Shown: positions 8,403 to 18,845, counted from the first letter of the stretch. The stretch is 44,237 nt of DNA from Variovorax sp. YR752 (GCA_945860785.1 CAMATD010000011.1:1-44237), one strand, 5' to 3'. A program made the numbers and translations. Notes: generated by a model not told the origin, from the sequence alone.

Positions 8403-10508
8403 ATGCGGCATCTGAAAGACTTCCCCGTTCTCATCCTCGGCCTCGGTGCGTCCGGGCTGGCGATGACGCGCTGGTGCGCGCGCCATGGCGCGGTCGTGAC
8501 CGTGGCGGACACGCGCGAGGCACCGGCGGCGCTTGCGACGCTTCAGGCGGAATTGCCCGAGGTGACGTTCATTGGCGGACCGTTCTCGGCCGCGCTGATC
8601 GAAGGCACGCCGATCCGCGCGGTGTACCGCTCGCCGGGCCTGTCGCCCGCGACCATTGCGCCGGTCGTCGATGCGGCACGGGCCGTGGGCCTGACGGTGG
8701 GGGGCGAGTTGGATCTCTTTGCGCGCGCGCTGCTGGATCTGCGGACTGTCGAAGTGCCGGTGGTGGAGGCAGAGCCTCCACCGGCTGCCGAAGTGGTCAC
8801 GGAAACCGTGGAGCCAGAAGCTCAAGCTGAGTTGGCTCTGGACGTCGAGCCTGAGGAAACTGCAACGGTCGCGGTGGTCGAAGCCGTCGAAGTGCCGCCA
8901 CCGGCCGAACAGGTCGAAGCAGTCGTGCCCGCTGAAACACCTGAAGCCGTCGAGGCAATCGAAGTTCCGGCGGCGACCGAGACCCCCGAAGCATCGGCCG
9001 AACCCGAACCTGCGACGCCCGCCATGGCGGAAGCCATGGCGGGCGACCCCTCGCTGAGCGTTCCGGTTTCGCCTCCCGAAGAAGAAGTCGCGCCGGCTGC
9101 AGAGACGCCCGAAGTCCCCCCAGCATCGCCCGCGCCCGCCACGGGCTCCAGGCTGCCAGCGACCGGCAAGCCCTACGTTCCGTCGGCCGCCAAGGAAGCG
9201 GCCGAGTTCGTCGCCAAGTTCGCCGAACTCTCCGCCACCAACCCGGCCTCCGCCGCGGTCGAGGAAGAGCCGACGCCCCAGTTCCCGCTGGTGCCGATCG
9301 AGGAGCCCCCGGCACCGAAGGGCTACACCCCCGCAGTGCTCGCCATCACCGGCACCAACGGCAAGACCACCGTCACCGCGCTCACCGGCCAGCTGGTCGA
9401 GCGCGCGGGCAAGACCGTGGCCGTGGCCGGCAACATCGGGCCAACGCTGCTCGACACCCTGGCCGCGCACATCGATGCCGAGACGCTGCCCGCTGTCTGG
9501 GTGCTCGAACTCTCCAGCTTCCAGCTCGACGGCGTGCAGGGCTTCGAGCCGACCGCCGCGACCGTGCTCAACCTCACGCAGGACCACCTCGACTGGCACG
9601 GCGACATACCGGCCTACGCGGCGGCCAAGGCGCGCATCTTCGGCGCGCGGGGCCTCATGGTGCTGAACCGCGAAGACGCCGGCGTGATGGCCATGCTGCC
9701 GCCGCCCGTCAAGGTCAGGCTGCAGCGCCCGCAGATCCGCACGCACATCACCTTCGGCAGCGCGATGCCGCTGCGCCCCGGCGACTACGGCATCGAGCGC
9801 GTCAACGGCATGGCCTGGCTGGTGCGCGCGCTGGAAGCCGACGAAACCCAGAAGCGCAAGCGTGGTGCAGTGATCGAGGAAGAAATCTTCCTGCAGCGCC
9901 TGCTGCCCGCCGATGTGCTGCGCATCCGCGGCCGCCACAACGCCCTGAACGCACTGGCCGCGCTCGCGCTGGCCAGCGCCGCCGACTGCGCACTCGGCCC
10001 CATGCTCTACGGCCTGCGCGAATACCGCGGCGAGCCGCACCGCGTGGAGCCCATCGCGCTGATCGACGACGTCGAGTACTTCGACGACAGCAAGGGCACC
10101 AACGTCGGCGCCACGGTGGCTGCGTTGAACGGCCTTGGCGAAGACCGCCGCGTGGTCGTGATCCTCGGCGGCGAAGGCAAGGGCCAGGACTTCGAACCGC
10201 TCGCCGCGCCCGTGGCCCAGTACGCACGCGCCGTCGTGCTCATCGGCCGCGATGCGCCGCTGATCGAAGCCGCGCTGGCCGCCACCGGCGTCTCGCTGAT
10301 GCATGCGGCCTCGATGCCCGAGGCCGTGCACATGGCCGCCGCGCGCGCCAACCCGGGCGATGCCGTGCTGCTGTCACCGGCCTGTGCGAGCTTCGACATG
10401 TTCAACGACTACGAGCACCGCGCAACGGTGTTCCGCGAGGCCGTGCAGGCGCTCGAGGACAACCCGCGCGGCCCGTTCCACGACGCTTCTTCGAAGGAAA
10501 CGCTGTGA
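8403..10508 (+). CDS. murD: MurD, UDP-MurNAc-L-alanine:D-glutamate ligase, with large linker insertion
   Basis: Cytoplasmic ligase that adds D-Glu to UDP-MurNAc-L-Ala. At 701 residues it is far longer than E. coli MurD (438). The N-terminal Rossmann-like domain ([10 protein letters not shown]) is normal and ends near G-E-L-D-L-F at 101-106. The ATP loop T-G-T-N-G-K-T-T comes only at 316-323 (Lys321; E. coli Lys115). Between them, about residues 114-306 form a Pro/Ala/Glu/Val-rich stretch. Residues 115-249 contain no Lys, Arg, His, Phe, Tyr or Trp, and an E-V-P motif recurs at 117, 163, 187 and 237. The last part (about 255-285) looks helical. The catalytic domains downstream ([22 protein letters not shown]) are intact, so the enzyme should be active. 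The stop overlaps the ftsW GTG by 4 nt. Confidence 0.95.
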   Translation: MRHLKDFPVLILGLGASGLAMTRWCARHGAVVTVADTREAPAALATLQAELPEVTFIGGPFSAALIEGTPIRAVYRSPGLSPATIAPVVDAARAVGLTVGGELDLFARALLDLRTVEVPVVEAEPPPAAEVVTETVEPEAQAELALDVEPEETATVAVVEAVEVPPPAEQVEAVVPAETPEAVEAIEVPAATETPEASAEPEPATPAMAEAMAGDPSLSVPVSPPEEEVAPAAETPEVPPASPAPATGSRLPATGKPYVPSAAKEAAEFVAKFAELSATNPASAAVEEEPTPQFPLVPIEEPPAPKGYTPAVLAITGTNGKTTVTALTGQLVERAGKTVAVAGNIGPTLLDTLAAHIDAETLPAVWVLELSSFQLDGVQGFEPTAATVLNLTQDHLDWHGDIPAYAAAKARIFGARGLMVLNREDAGVMAMLPPPVKVRLQRPQIRTHITFGSAMPLRPGDYGIERVNGMAWLVRALEADETQKRKRGAVIEEEIFLQRLLPADVLRIRGRHNALNALAALALASAADCALGPMLYGLREYRGEPHRVEPIALIDDVEYFDDSKGTNVGATVAALNGLGEDRRVVVILGGEGKGQDFEPLAAPVAQYARAVVLIGRDAPLIEAALAATGVSLMHAASMPEAVHMAAARANPGDAVLLSPACASFDMFNDYEHRATVFREAVQALEDNPRGPFHDASSKETL
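9016..9045. repeat. Intragenic perfect hairpin in the murD insertion
   Basis: CGCCCGCCATGGC (9016-9028) and GCCATGGCGGGCG (9033-9045) are perfect inverted copies, 13 bp each, closed by GGAA, a GNRA-type tetraloop. The segment codes for [11 protein letters not shown] within the low-complexity linker. As RNA it would be a very stable hairpin in the middle of a coding region. No T run follows, so it is not a terminator. Confidence 0.8.
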
Positions 10509-11803
10509 ACTCCGCTGCTGCCGGCGCCAACACCGACACCCGCACCAGCCGCTTCGGTGGCTGGTTCAGGCGCGCCTGCAGCGGCATCGACGCCTTGCCC
10601 ATGCACCTGCCGGTGCGGCTGGGCGGCGCCGGCTTCTCGCAGACCAAGGCCACGCCGATGCGCGTGCTGGGCTTCGACCAGGCGCTGGTCTGGGTCACGG
10701 TCGCGCTTTTGACCTGGGGCCTGGTGATGGTGTATTCGGCCTCCATCGCGCTGCCCGACAACCCGCGCTTTGCGCGCGCCGGCTACAGCGCCTCGTTCTT
10801 CCTCACGCGGCATGCGGCCTCGGTGGTGTTCGCGTTCATCGCGGCGCTGCTGGCCTTCCAGATTCCGATGAAGACCTGGGAGCGCGCCGCGCCCTGGCTC
10901 TTCGTGGCCTCGCTGCTCTTGCTGGTGGCGGTGCTGATTCCGCACATCGGCATCAACGTGAACGGCGCGCGCCGCTGGCTGCCGATGGGCTTCATGCGCT
11001 TCCAGCCCTCGGAACTCGCCAAGCTCGCGATGGTGCTCTACGCCGCCAGCTACATGGTGCGCAAGATGGAGATCAAGGAGCGGTTCTTTCGCGCCGTGCT
11101 GCCGATGGGCATCGCGGTGGTGGTGGTCGGCATGCTGGTGATGGCCGAGCCCGACATGGGTGCGTTCATGGTGATCGCGGTCATCGCGATGGGCATCCTG
11201 TTCCTGGGCGGCGTGAATGCGCGCATGTTCTTCGTGATCGCCGCGCTGGTGGTGGTGGCCTTCGGCACCATCGTCGCGAGCAGCCCGTGGCGCCGCGAGC
11301 GCATCTTTGCCTACCTCGATCCGTGGAGCGAGGAGCATGCGCTGGGCAAGGGCTACCAGCTCTCGCACTCGCTGATCGCTATCGGGCGCGGCGAGATTTT
11401 TGGCGTCGGCCTCGGTGGCAGCGTCGAGAAGCTGCACTGGCTGCCCGAAGCGCACACCGACTTCCTGCTCGCCGTGATCGGCGAGGAGTTCGGCCTGATC
11501 GGCGTGCTGCTGATCATCGGCCTGTTCCTCTGGCTCACGCGCCGCATCATGCACATCGGCCGCCAGGCGATCGCGCTGGACCGCGTGTTCTCGGGCCTCG
11601 TCGCCCAGGGCGTCGGCGTGTGGATCGGCTTCCAGGCCTTCATCAACATGGGGGTGAATCTTGGCGCGCTGCCGACCAAGGGGCTGACCTTGCCGCTGAT
11701 GAGCTTCGGCGGCTCGGCCATCCTGATGAACATGATTGCGCTGGCGGTGGTGCTGCGCATCGACTACGAGAACCGTGTGCTGATGCGGGGAGGTCGCGTA
11801 TGA
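10505..11803 (+). CDS. ftsW: FtsW, septal peptidoglycan glycosyltransferase (SEDS family)
   Basis: 432-residue SEDS protein with about ten membrane segments that polymerises lipid II at the septum with FtsI. The start is GTG 10505, overlapping the murD stop (GTGA). Conserved SEDS segments include [23 protein letters not shown], and the H-T-D-F loop whose Asp is essential in the family, then [12 protein letters not shown] near the end. The roughly 55-residue N-terminal cytoplasmic tail, with Arg- and Thr-rich parts, is longer than in E. coli. The stop overlaps the murG ATG. Confidence 0.96.
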   Translation: MNSAAAGANTDTRTSRFGGWFRRACSGIDALPMHLPVRLGGAGFSQTKATPMRVLGFDQALVWVTVALLTWGLVMVYSASIALPDNPRFARAGYSASFFLTRHAASVVFAFIAALLAFQIPMKTWERAAPWLFVASLLLLVAVLIPHIGINVNGARRWLPMGFMRFQPSELAKLAMVLYAASYMVRKMEIKERFFRAVLPMGIAVVVVGMLVMAEPDMGAFMVIAVIAMGILFLGGVNARMFFVIAALVVVAFGTIVASSPWRRERIFAYLDPWSEEHALGKGYQLSHSLIAIGRGEIFGVGLGGSVEKLHWLPEAHTDFLLAVIGEEFGLIGVLLIIGLFLWLTRRIMHIGRQAIALDRVFSGLVAQGVGVWIGFQAFINMGVNLGALPTKGLTLPLMSFGGSAILMNMIALAVVLRIDYENRVLMRGGRV

Positions 11804-12861
11804 CGCGCACCGCTCTCGTCATGGCCGGTGGAACCGGTGGCCACATCTTCCCGGGCCTCGCCGTGGCCGAAGCGCTGCGCGAGCGCGGCTGGCGTGTCCA
11901 TTGGCTGGGCGCGCCCGGCAGCATGGAAGAAAAACTCGTGCCGCCGCGTGGCTTCGCCTTCGAGCCGGTGCAGTTCGGTGGCGTGCGCGGCAAGGGCCCG
12001 CTCACGCTGTTCCTGCTGCCGCTGAAGCTGCTGCGCGCCTTCTGGCAGAGCTTTCGCGTGGTGCGCCGCGTGAAGCCCGACGTGCTGGTGGGCCTGGGCG
12101 GCTACATCACCTTCCCGGGCGGGATGATGGGCGTGCTGCTCAACAAGCCGCTGGTGCTGCACGAGCAGAACTCGGTGGCCGGCCTCGCCAACAAGGTGCT
12201 GGCGGGCGTGGCCGGCCGTGTGTTCACGGCCTTCCCGAATGTGCTGAAGAAGGCGCAATGGGTCGGCAACCCGCTGCGCGCGGCGTTCACCTCGCAGCCC
12301 GACCCGGCCTCGCGCTTCGCAGGCCGTACCGGGCCGCTCAAGCTGCTCGTGGTTGGCGGCAGCCTCGGCGCGCGCGGCCTCAACACCGTGGTGCCGCAGG
12401 CGCTGGCACGCATCGAGCCGGCCGTGCGCCCGCAGGTGCTGCACCAGAGCGGCGCCAAGCAGATCGACGAACTGCGCGCCAACTACGCCACAGCCGGCGT
12501 GGACGGCGAGCTCACGCCTTTCATCGAAGACACGGCGCAGGCCTATGCCGACGCCGACATCATCGTCGCGCGCGCTGGTGCCAGCACCGTCACAGAAATC
12601 GCGGCCGTCGGCGCAGCAGCGCTGTTCGTGCCTTTTCCCTCGGCGGTCGACGACCACCAGACCACCAACGCACGCTTCCTCGTGGATGCGGGCGGTGGTT
12701 GGCTGGTGCAACAGACCGACCTCACTCCTGCATTGCTGGCCGACTTGCTACAGAAAACCGAGCGCACAACGCTGATCGACAAGGCCGCCAAGGCCAAAAC
12801 CATGCAGAAGACCGAAGCGGTGGAAGCCGTCGTCCGCGCCTGCGAGGAGCTTGCCAAATGA
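11800..12861 (+). CDS. murG: MurG, lipid II synthase (GlcNAc transferase)
   Basis: 353-residue peripheral inner-membrane GT28 glycosyltransferase that adds GlcNAc to lipid I, giving lipid II. The start ATG 11800 overlaps the ftsW stop by 4 nt. The N-terminal glycine-rich loop G-G-T-G-G-H is at residues 10-15. [28 protein letters not shown] and the UDP-GlcNAc binding region R-A-G-A-S-T-V-T-E follow in the usual order. The length equals the family norm. The stop overlaps the murC start. Confidence 0.97.
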   Translation: MTRTALVMAGGTGGHIFPGLAVAEALRERGWRVHWLGAPGSMEEKLVPPRGFAFEPVQFGGVRGKGPLTLFLLPLKLLRAFWQSFRVVRRVKPDVLVGLGGYITFPGGMMGVLLNKPLVLHEQNSVAGLANKVLAGVAGRVFTAFPNVLKKAQWVGNPLRAAFTSQPDPASRFAGRTGPLKLLVVGGSLGARGLNTVVPQALARIEPAVRPQVLHQSGAKQIDELRANYATAGVDGELTPFIEDTAQAYADADIIVARAGASTVTEIAAVGAAALFVPFPSAVDDHQTTNARFLVDAGGGWLVQQTDLTPALLADLLQKTERTTLIDKAAKAKTMQKTEAVEAVVRACEELAK

Positions 12862-14336
12862 AGCACGCGATTCGTCACATCCATTTCGTGGGCGTCGGGG
12901 GCTCGGGCATGAGCGGCATCGCCGAGGTGCTGCTGAACCTGGGCTACCGCATCACCGGCTCCGACCTGTCCGACAGCGCCACGCTGCGCCGGCTCGCGGG
13001 CCTGGGCATCGGCACCTTCGTGGGCCACGCCGCCGCGCACATCGACGGTGCGGATGCAGTCGTCACCTCCACCGCGGTGCAGTCGGACAACCCCGAGGTG
13101 CTGGCCGCGCGCGAGAAGCGCATTCCGGTCGTGCCGCGCGCACTGATGCTGGCCGAGCTGATGCGCCTCAAGCAGGGCATCGCGATTGCGGGCACGCACG
13201 GCAAGACCACCACCACCAGCCTCGTGGCGAGCGTGCTCGACGCAGCGGGGCTCGATCCGACCTTCGTGATCGGCGGGCGCCTCAACAGCGCGGGCGCCAA
13301 TGCGCAGCTCGGCAGCGGCGACTACATCGTGGTCGAGGCCGACGAATCGGACGCCTCGTTCCTGAACCTGCTGCCGATCATGGCGGTGGTCACGAACATC
13401 GATGCCGACCACATGGAGACCTACGGGCACGACTTCGCGAAGCTCAAGAAGGCTTTTGTCGACTTCCTGCACCGCATGCCGTTCTACGGCGTGGCCATCC
13501 TGTGCACCGACGACCCGGCGGTGCGCGACATCGTGGCCGACGTGACCTGCCCGGTCACGAGCTACGGCTTCGGCGAGGACGCCCAGGTGCGCGCCATCGA
13601 CGTGCGCGCCGTCGGCGGCCAGATGCATTTCACCGCGCAGCGCCGCAACGGCGTGACGCTGCCGGACCTGCCCATCGTGCTGAACCTGCCGGGCGAGCAC
13701 AACGTGCGCAATGCGCTGTCGGTGATCGCGGTGGCGGTCGAGCTCGGCATTCCCGATGACGCGGTGCAGCGCGGCCTGGCTGGCTTCAAGGGCGTGGGCC
13801 GCCGCTTCCAGAGCTATGGCGACGTGAGCGTGCCGGGCGATGCAGCAGCAGGCCACTTCACCGTGATCGACGACTACGGCCATCATCCGGTCGAGATGGC
13901 GGCCACGATTGCCGCGGCACGCGGCGCCTTCCCGGGCCGCCGGCTGGTGCTCGCCTTCCAGCCGCACCGCTACACCCGCACGCGCGACTGCTTCGAGGAT
14001 TTCGTCAAGGTCATCGGCACCGCCGACTCGGTGCTGCTCGGCGAGGTCTATGCCGCCGGCGAGGCGCCCATCGTGGCGGCCGATGGCCGCACGCTGGCAC
14101 GCGCACTGCGCGTCGCGGGCAAGGTGGAGCCGGTGTTCGTCGACGACATCACCGCCATGCCGCAAGCCATTCTCGACAACGCGCACGCCGGCGACGTGGT
14201 GCTCTGCATGGGCGCGGGGTCCATCGGCGCAGTGCCGGGCAAGGTGGTCGAACTCGGCACCGCTGCTGCTGCAACCGCCGCCGCGCCATCGTCATCAACA
14301 TCGGAGCGCGCCTCGCGCAAGGGGAGGGCATCGTGA
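12858..14336 (+). CDS. murC: MurC, UDP-MurNAc:L-alanine ligase
   Basis: 492-residue cytoplasmic ligase for the first peptide-stem step, L-Ala onto UDP-MurNAc. The N-terminal [12 protein letters not shown] nucleotide-sugar motif and the ATP loop G-T-H-G-K-T-T (residues 112-118) are intact. E-A-D-E-S-D, N-I-D-A-D-H-M and D-D-Y-G-H-H-P follow as in the family. The C-terminal tail after about residue 470 is Ala/Ser/Arg-rich and looks unstructured. The ATG overlaps the murG stop; the stop overlaps the ddl GTG. Confidence 0.97.
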   Translation: MKHAIRHIHFVGVGGSGMSGIAEVLLNLGYRITGSDLSDSATLRRLAGLGIGTFVGHAAAHIDGADAVVTSTAVQSDNPEVLAAREKRIPVVPRALMLAELMRLKQGIAIAGTHGKTTTTSLVASVLDAAGLDPTFVIGGRLNSAGANAQLGSGDYIVVEADESDASFLNLLPIMAVVTNIDADHMETYGHDFAKLKKAFVDFLHRMPFYGVAILCTDDPAVRDIVADVTCPVTSYGFGEDAQVRAIDVRAVGGQMHFTAQRRNGVTLPDLPIVLNLPGEHNVRNALSVIAVAVELGIPDDAVQRGLAGFKGVGRRFQSYGDVSVPGDAAAGHFTVIDDYGHHPVEMAATIAAARGAFPGRRLVLAFQPHRYTRTRDCFEDFVKVIGTADSVLLGEVYAAGEAPIVAADGRTLARALRVAGKVEPVFVDDITAMPQAILDNAHAGDVVLCMGAGSIGAVPGKVVELGTAAAATAAAPSSSTSERASRKGRAS

Positions 14337-15304
14337 GCCTTCAGGATCCAAAACTCTTCGGCAAGGTCGCCGTGCTGTTCGGCGGCAGTTCGGCCGAACG
14401 CGAGATTTCATTGATGTCCGGCACCGGCGTGCTCGAAGCCCTGCGCTCGCGCGGCGTCGATGCGCATGCCTTCGATCCGTCCGAGCGCGAACTGGCCGAC
14501 CTCCAGCGCGAAGGCTTCGCCCGCTGCTTCGTCGCGCTGCACGGCCGCCATGGCGAGGACGGCACGGTGCAGGGCGCGCTCGAACTGCTCGGCATTCCCT
14601 ACACCGGCTCGGGCGTGATGGCCTCGAGCGTGGCGATGGACAAGGTCATGACCAAGCGCATCTGGCAGGCCGACGGCCTGCCGACGCCCAAGTACGTGCG
14701 CCTAGCCTTCGACCAGCAAAGCCGCGAGCAGATCATGGTGGTACCCGACGTGCTCGGCCTGCCGCTGATCGTGAAGCCGCCGCGCGAGGGCTCGTCCATC
14801 GGCGTGACCAAGGTCGAGGGCTATTCGCAGATGCAGGACGCCGTCACGCTCTCGGCGAAGTACGACGCCGACGTGCTCTGCGAGGAATTCATCGAGGGCG
14901 AGGAAGTGACCTGCGCCGTGCTCGGCCAGGGGCTCGACGCGCGTGCGCTGCCGGTGGTGCGCATCGCCGCACCCGAAGGCGCCTACGACTACCAGAACAA
15001 GTACTTCACCGACGACGTGAAGTACCAGTGCCCGAGCGGCCTGCCCGAGGCCGAGGAGCACGAGATCCAGCGCATCACGCTGGCCGCGTACCACACGCTC
15101 GGCTGCCGCGGCTGGGGCCGCGCCGACGTGATGATCCGCGCCAGCGACCGCAAGCCCTTCCTGCTCGAGATGAACACCTCGCCCGGCATGACCAGCCATT
15201 CGCTGGTGCCGATGTCGGCGCGCGCGGCGGGCATTGCCTACGAAGACCTGTGCCTGCACGTGCTGGCCTCGGCTTCGCTGGATGCCAGAGGAGGAGTGCA
15301 ATAG
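14333..15304 (+). CDS. ddl: D-alanine--D-alanine ligase
   Basis: 323-residue ATP-grasp enzyme that makes D-Ala-D-Ala for MurF. The start GTG 14333 follows GGGGAGGG (14321-14328) and overlaps the murC stop. Family motifs are [30 protein letters not shown], and E-M-N-T-S-P-G-M-T with the metal and substrate ligands near the end. The dcw location suggests the DdlB type. Confidence 0.96.
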   Translation: MSLQDPKLFGKVAVLFGGSSAEREISLMSGTGVLEALRSRGVDAHAFDPSERELADLQREGFARCFVALHGRHGEDGTVQGALELLGIPYTGSGVMASSVAMDKVMTKRIWQADGLPTPKYVRLAFDQQSREQIMVVPDVLGLPLIVKPPREGSSIGVTKVEGYSQMQDAVTLSAKYDADVLCEEFIEGEEVTCAVLGQGLDARALPVVRIAAPEGAYDYQNKYFTDDVKYQCPSGLPEAEEHEIQRITLAAYHTLGCRGWGRADVMIRASDRKPFLLEMNTSPGMTSHSLVPMSARAAGIAYEDLCLHVLASASLDARGGVQ

Positions 15305-15306
15305 CC

Positions 15307-16095
15307 ATGGCCGACAGCATCCAGGCGCCGTTCGACGTCAAGCTCATGAACATCGTGGCGAACCTCGCGTTCGCGGCGGTGGCGCTCATGCTGCTTGCCG
15401 CGGGTGCGTGGTGGGTGCTGCGCCAACCCTTCTTCCCGCTCGGCGGCATCAAGGTGGACGGCGAGGTCACGCACAACAACGCGGTCACGCTGCGCGCCAA
15501 CGTGGCGCCGCAACTCAACGGCAACTTCTTCACCATCGACCTGGCGCGTGCGCGCACCGCCTTCGAGTCGGTGCCGTGGGTGCGCAGTGCGGTGGTGCGG
15601 CGCGAGTTTCCGAACAAGCTGCGCGTGACGCTCACCGAGCAGGTGCCGGTGGCCAACTGGGGCGACGAGGCGGGCTCCAAGCTGATCAACGGCTTCGGCG
15701 ACGTGTTCGAGGCCAACGTGGCCGAGGTGGACGACAACCTGCCGCGCCTGGACGGCCCGATCGAACAGGCCGGCCAGGTGCTGGGCATGTACCGCGTGCT
15801 CGCGCCGCAGTTCCAGCCCTACGACTTCAGCATCGACGAGCTTTCGCTGTCGAGCCGGGGCAGCTGGCGGGTGGTGCTCGACAGCGGCGCGCAGATCGAA
15901 CTCGGCCGCGGCCAGAGCGAGGAAGTGACGGCGCGACTGCAGCGCTTTCTGAAGACCGTGACCCAGGTCGCGGGCCAGTACCACCGCACGGTGGCCGACG
16001 TCGAAGGCGCCGATCTGCGCCACAACGACGCGTATGCATTGCGGCTGCGCGGCGTCACCACGGTCTCGCCCGAGGCCCCAAGAAGAATCAAGTAG
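15307..16095 (+). CDS. ftsQ: FtsQ, cell division protein
   Basis: 262-residue bitopic divisome protein. A short cytoplasmic tail precedes one transmembrane segment at about residues 15-35 (A-F-A-A-V-A-L-M-L-L-A-A-G). A periplasmic POTRA domain starts at F-F-P-L-G-G-I-K-V-D-G and is followed by the FtsQ beta domain with V-P-W-V-R-S-A-V-V-R-R-E-F-P. ATG 15307 lies 2 nt after the ddl stop; GAGGAG at 15291-15296 is a good ribosome binding site. FtsQ recruits FtsL and FtsB. Confidence 0.95.
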   Translation: MADSIQAPFDVKLMNIVANLAFAAVALMLLAAGAWWVLRQPFFPLGGIKVDGEVTHNNAVTLRANVAPQLNGNFFTIDLARARTAFESVPWVRSAVVRREFPNKLRVTLTEQVPVANWGDEAGSKLINGFGDVFEANVAEVDDNLPRLDGPIEQAGQVLGMYRVLAPQFQPYDFSIDELSLSSRGSWRVVLDSGAQIELGRGQSEEVTARLQRFLKTVTQVAGQYHRTVADVEGADLRHNDAYALRLRGVTTVSPEAPRRIK

Positions 16096-16125
16096 CGCTC
16101 ATCGAGAAATCGAGGACATATCTCA

Positions 16126-17355
16126 ATGCCTAAAGAATACAAAGACTTGGTCGTAGGACTCGATATCGGCACCGCCAAGGTGATGGTGGTGGTGGCCGAG
16201 GTGCTGCCCGGCGGCGAACTCAAGCTGGCGGGGCTCGGCATTGCGCCGAGCAATGGCTTGAAGCGCGGCGTGGTGGTGAACATCGACGCCACCGTGCAGA
16301 GCATCCAGCAGGCGCTGAAAGAGGCCGAGCTGATGGCGGACTGCAAGATCAGCCGCGTCTACACCGGCATCACCGGCAGCCACATCCGCGGCATCAACTC
16401 CAGCGGCATGGTGGCGGTGAAGGACAAGGAAGTGACGCCGGCCGACGTGGCCCGCGTGGTGGAAACCGCGCGCGCGATCAACATCTCGAGCGACCAGCGC
16501 CTCTTGCTGGGGGAGCCGCAGGAGTTCGTGATCGACGGCCAGGACGTGAAGGAGCCGATCGGCATGAGCGGCATGCGGCTCGAGGCCAAGGTGCACATCG
16601 TGACCGGCGCGCAGAGCGCGGCCGAGAACATCATCAAGTGCGTGCGCCGCTGCGGCCTGGAGGTCGACCAGCTGATGCTGAATCCGCTGGCGTCGAGCCA
16701 GGCGGTGCTGACGGAAGACGAGCGCGAACTCGGCGTGGTGCTGGTCGACATCGGCGCGGGCACCACCGACGTCGCGATCTTCACCAACGGTGCGATCCGC
16801 CACACGGCCGTGATCCCGATCGCGGGCGACCTGATCACCAGCGACATCGCGATGGCGCTGCGCACGCCCACCAAGGACGCGGAAGACATCAAGGTCGAGA
16901 GCGGCTATGCCAAGCAACTGCTGGCCGACCCCGACCAGCAGGTCGAAGTGCCGGGCCTGGGCGACCGCGGCCCGCGCATGCTGAGCAAGCAGGCGCTGGC
17001 CGGCGTGATCGAGCCGCGCATCGAGGAGATCTTCTCGCTGGTGCAGCAGGTGGTGCGCGAGTCGGGCTACGAAGAGGTGCTGTCTTCGGGCGTGGTGCTC
17101 ACCGGCGGCAGCGCGGTGATGCCCGGCATGGTCGAGCTCGGCGAAGACATCTTCCTCAAGCCTGTGCGTCGCGGCATTCCGAAGTATTCGAGCGCGTTGT
17201 CCGACATGGTGGCGCAGCCTCGCGCGGCGACCGTGATGGGTCTGCTCGAAGAAGCACGCTTTGCACGCATGCGTGGCTTCAAGGTCGCGCAGAAGAACGG
17301 ATCTGTAAAGACTGCGTTCGGACGTTTCAAGGACTTCATCGTGGGAAACTTCTGA
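16126..17355 (+). CDS. ftsA: FtsA, actin-like division protein
   Basis: 409-residue actin-family ATPase that anchors FtsZ to the membrane. The phosphate 1 motif L-D-I-G-T-A-K is near residue 10, the phosphate 2 motif V-D-I-G-A-G-T-T-D near 207, and the adenosine motif T-G-G-S-A-V-M-P-G near 325. The C-terminal stretch V-K-T-A-F-G-R-F-K-D-F-I-V-G-N-F is the amphipathic membrane-targeting helix. Separated from ftsQ by 30 nt and from ftsZ by 170 nt. Confidence 0.97.
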   Translation: MPKEYKDLVVGLDIGTAKVMVVVAEVLPGGELKLAGLGIAPSNGLKRGVVVNIDATVQSIQQALKEAELMADCKISRVYTGITGSHIRGINSSGMVAVKDKEVTPADVARVVETARAINISSDQRLLLGEPQEFVIDGQDVKEPIGMSGMRLEAKVHIVTGAQSAAENIIKCVRRCGLEVDQLMLNPLASSQAVLTEDERELGVVLVDIGAGTTDVAIFTNGAIRHTAVIPIAGDLITSDIAMALRTPTKDAEDIKVESGYAKQLLADPDQQVEVPGLGDRGPRMLSKQALAGVIEPRIEEIFSLVQQVVRESGYEEVLSSGVVLTGGSAVMPGMVELGEDIFLKPVRRGIPKYSSALSDMVAQPRAATVMGLLEEARFARMRGFKVAQKNGSVKTAFGRFKDFIVGNF

Positions 17356-17525
17356 CCATGCATCACTCCCCACTCTGGCTCGCACGCGGCAGTCCCCCGT
17401 TGCATTTCAACGAGCGATGGCGACGAACAGGTCCACCATCGTGACGACGTTCTCGTTGATCTCGTCACGGCACAAAAAATATTCATAGATACATAACGGC
17501 AACTGCAATATTCAAGGAGTTAAAA
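17356..17525 (+). promoter_or_regulatory. ftsA-ftsZ intergenic region, probable ftsZ promoter and strong RBS
   Basis: The left part holds an 8-bp inverted repeat, CGTGACGA (17440-17447) / TCGTCACG (17462-17469), with a 14-nt loop. The right part (17471-17513) is AT-rich, unlike the rest of the cluster, and carries AATATTCA twice (17478-17485, 17507-17514). This is a good place for an ftsZ promoter, but no clear -35/-10 pair can be fixed by eye. AAGGAG (17514-17519), 6 nt before the ATG, is an excellent ribosome binding site, fitting high FtsZ expression. Confidence 0.5.
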
Positions 17526-18734
17526 ATGACCATCGAAATGATCGAAGTCGAAGAATTCAACCAGGGCACGCAGATCAAGGTGATCGGTGTCGGTGGCGGC
17601 GGCGGCAATGCAGTCGCCCACATGATGGAGCGTGGTGTGCAGGGCGTGCAGTTCGTTTGCGCCAACACCGACGCGCAGGCGCTTTCGCGCAGCAACGCCC
17701 ACAAGAACATCCAGTTGGGCACCAGCGGCCTGGGCGCCGGCAGCAAGCCCGACCGCGGCCGTGAAGCGGCCGAGCTCGCGGTGGACGACATCCGCGCGGC
17801 CATCGACGGCGCGCACATGCTGTTCATCACGGCCGGCATGGGCGGCGGCACGGGCACCGGTGCGGCGCCCGTGATCGCTCGCGTGGCGAAGGAAATGGGC
17901 ATCCTCACCGTGGGTGTGGTGACCAAGCCCTTCGACTGGGAAGGCGGCCGTCGCATGACGAACGCCGACGCGGGCCTGGCCGAACTCGAAGCGAACGTCG
18001 ATTCGCTGATCGTGGTGCTCAACGAGAAGCTGCTTGACGTGCTGGGCGAGGACATCACGCAGGACGAAGCCTTCGCGCACGCCAACGACGTGCTGAAGAA
18101 CGCCGTGGGCGGCATCTCGGAAATCATCAACGAGTACGGCGGCGTGAACGTTGACTTCGAAGACGTGCGCACCGTGATGGGCGAACCCGGCAAGGCCATG
18201 ATGGGCACGGCCGCGGCCGCAGGCCCGGACCGCGCGCGCATCGCTGCCGAACAGGCCGTCGCCTGCCCGCTGCTCGAAGGCATCGACCTCTCGGGCGCCA
18301 AGGGCGTGCTGGTGCTGGTGACCGCCTCGAAGGGTTCGCTGAAGCTGAACGAGTCGAAGCTCGCGATGAACACCATCCGTGCCTACGCTTCGCCCGATGC
18401 ACATGTGATCTACGGCGCTGCCTACGACGAAAGCCTGGGCGACGAAATGCGCGTGACCGTGGTGGCAACGGGCCTCTCGCGTGCCGACGCACGCCGTCAG
18501 GCGCCGACGCTCGAAGTCATTCGCACCGGCACCGACAACATCCCGTTCAACGTGCCCACGATGGGCGGCACCGGCCACGCCAGCGGTGGCAGCCAGCCGA
18601 ACTACGACGGCATGGCGGTTCCCAGCGTGTGGCGCACCAACCGCACGATGGCTGCGGCCAAGGTGGATGCGCTGTCGTCGGGTGGCATGGACGATTTCGA
18701 GATCCCGGCATTCCTGCGCCGTCAAGCTGACTGA
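17526..18734 (+). CDS. ftsZ: FtsZ, tubulin-like division GTPase
   Basis: 402-residue cytoskeletal GTPase that forms the Z ring. The tubulin signature G-G-G-T-G-T-G is at residues 106-112, with G-V-G-G-G-G-G-N-A near 20 and the T7 loop N-V-D-F-E-D-V downstream. After a variable linker rich in Gly, Ser, Asn and Thr (about 320-385), the conserved C-terminal peptide F-E-I-P-A-F-L-R that binds FtsA and ZipA is intact. It has its own strong RBS and probably its own promoter in the 170-nt upstream gap. Confidence 0.98.
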   Translation: MTIEMIEVEEFNQGTQIKVIGVGGGGGNAVAHMMERGVQGVQFVCANTDAQALSRSNAHKNIQLGTSGLGAGSKPDRGREAAELAVDDIRAAIDGAHMLFITAGMGGGTGTGAAPVIARVAKEMGILTVGVVTKPFDWEGGRRMTNADAGLAELEANVDSLIVVLNEKLLDVLGEDITQDEAFAHANDVLKNAVGGISEIINEYGGVNVDFEDVRTVMGEPGKAMMGTAAAAGPDRARIAAEQAVACPLLEGIDLSGAKGVLVLVTASKGSLKLNESKLAMNTIRAYASPDAHVIYGAAYDESLGDEMRVTVVATGLSRADARRQAPTLEVIRTGTDNIPFNVPTMGGTGHASGGSQPNYDGMAVPSVWRTNRTMAAAKVDALSSGGMDDFEIPAFLRRQAD

Positions 18735-18747
18735 CGGAACGCGACCA

Positions 18748-18845
18748 GACGCTCAGGGCACGAAGGTTCGCAAGGGGTACAGGGAAGACCTGAAAGGGAT
18801 TTCTGCTGGCTCTAGGCGCTGCGTTCACTTCGTGCCCTTTGCGTC
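18748..18845. repeat. Long imperfect inverted repeat between ftsZ and lpxC
   Basis: GACGC-TC-AGGGCACGAAG (18748-18765) is mirrored by CTTCGTGCCCT-TT-GCGTC (18828-18845): 16 of 18 positions pair, with a 62-nt spacer. It starts 13 nt after the ftsZ stop. It may act as a transcript-end structure for ftsZ mRNA or be a dispersed intergenic repeat of this genome. No T run follows, so it is not a classical terminator. Confidence 0.6.

Noticed and set aside
8340..10331. Minus-strand frame across murD with a Gly/Arg/Phe-rich middle
   Set aside because: The odd middle is only the complement of the Pro/Ala/Glu insert of MurD.
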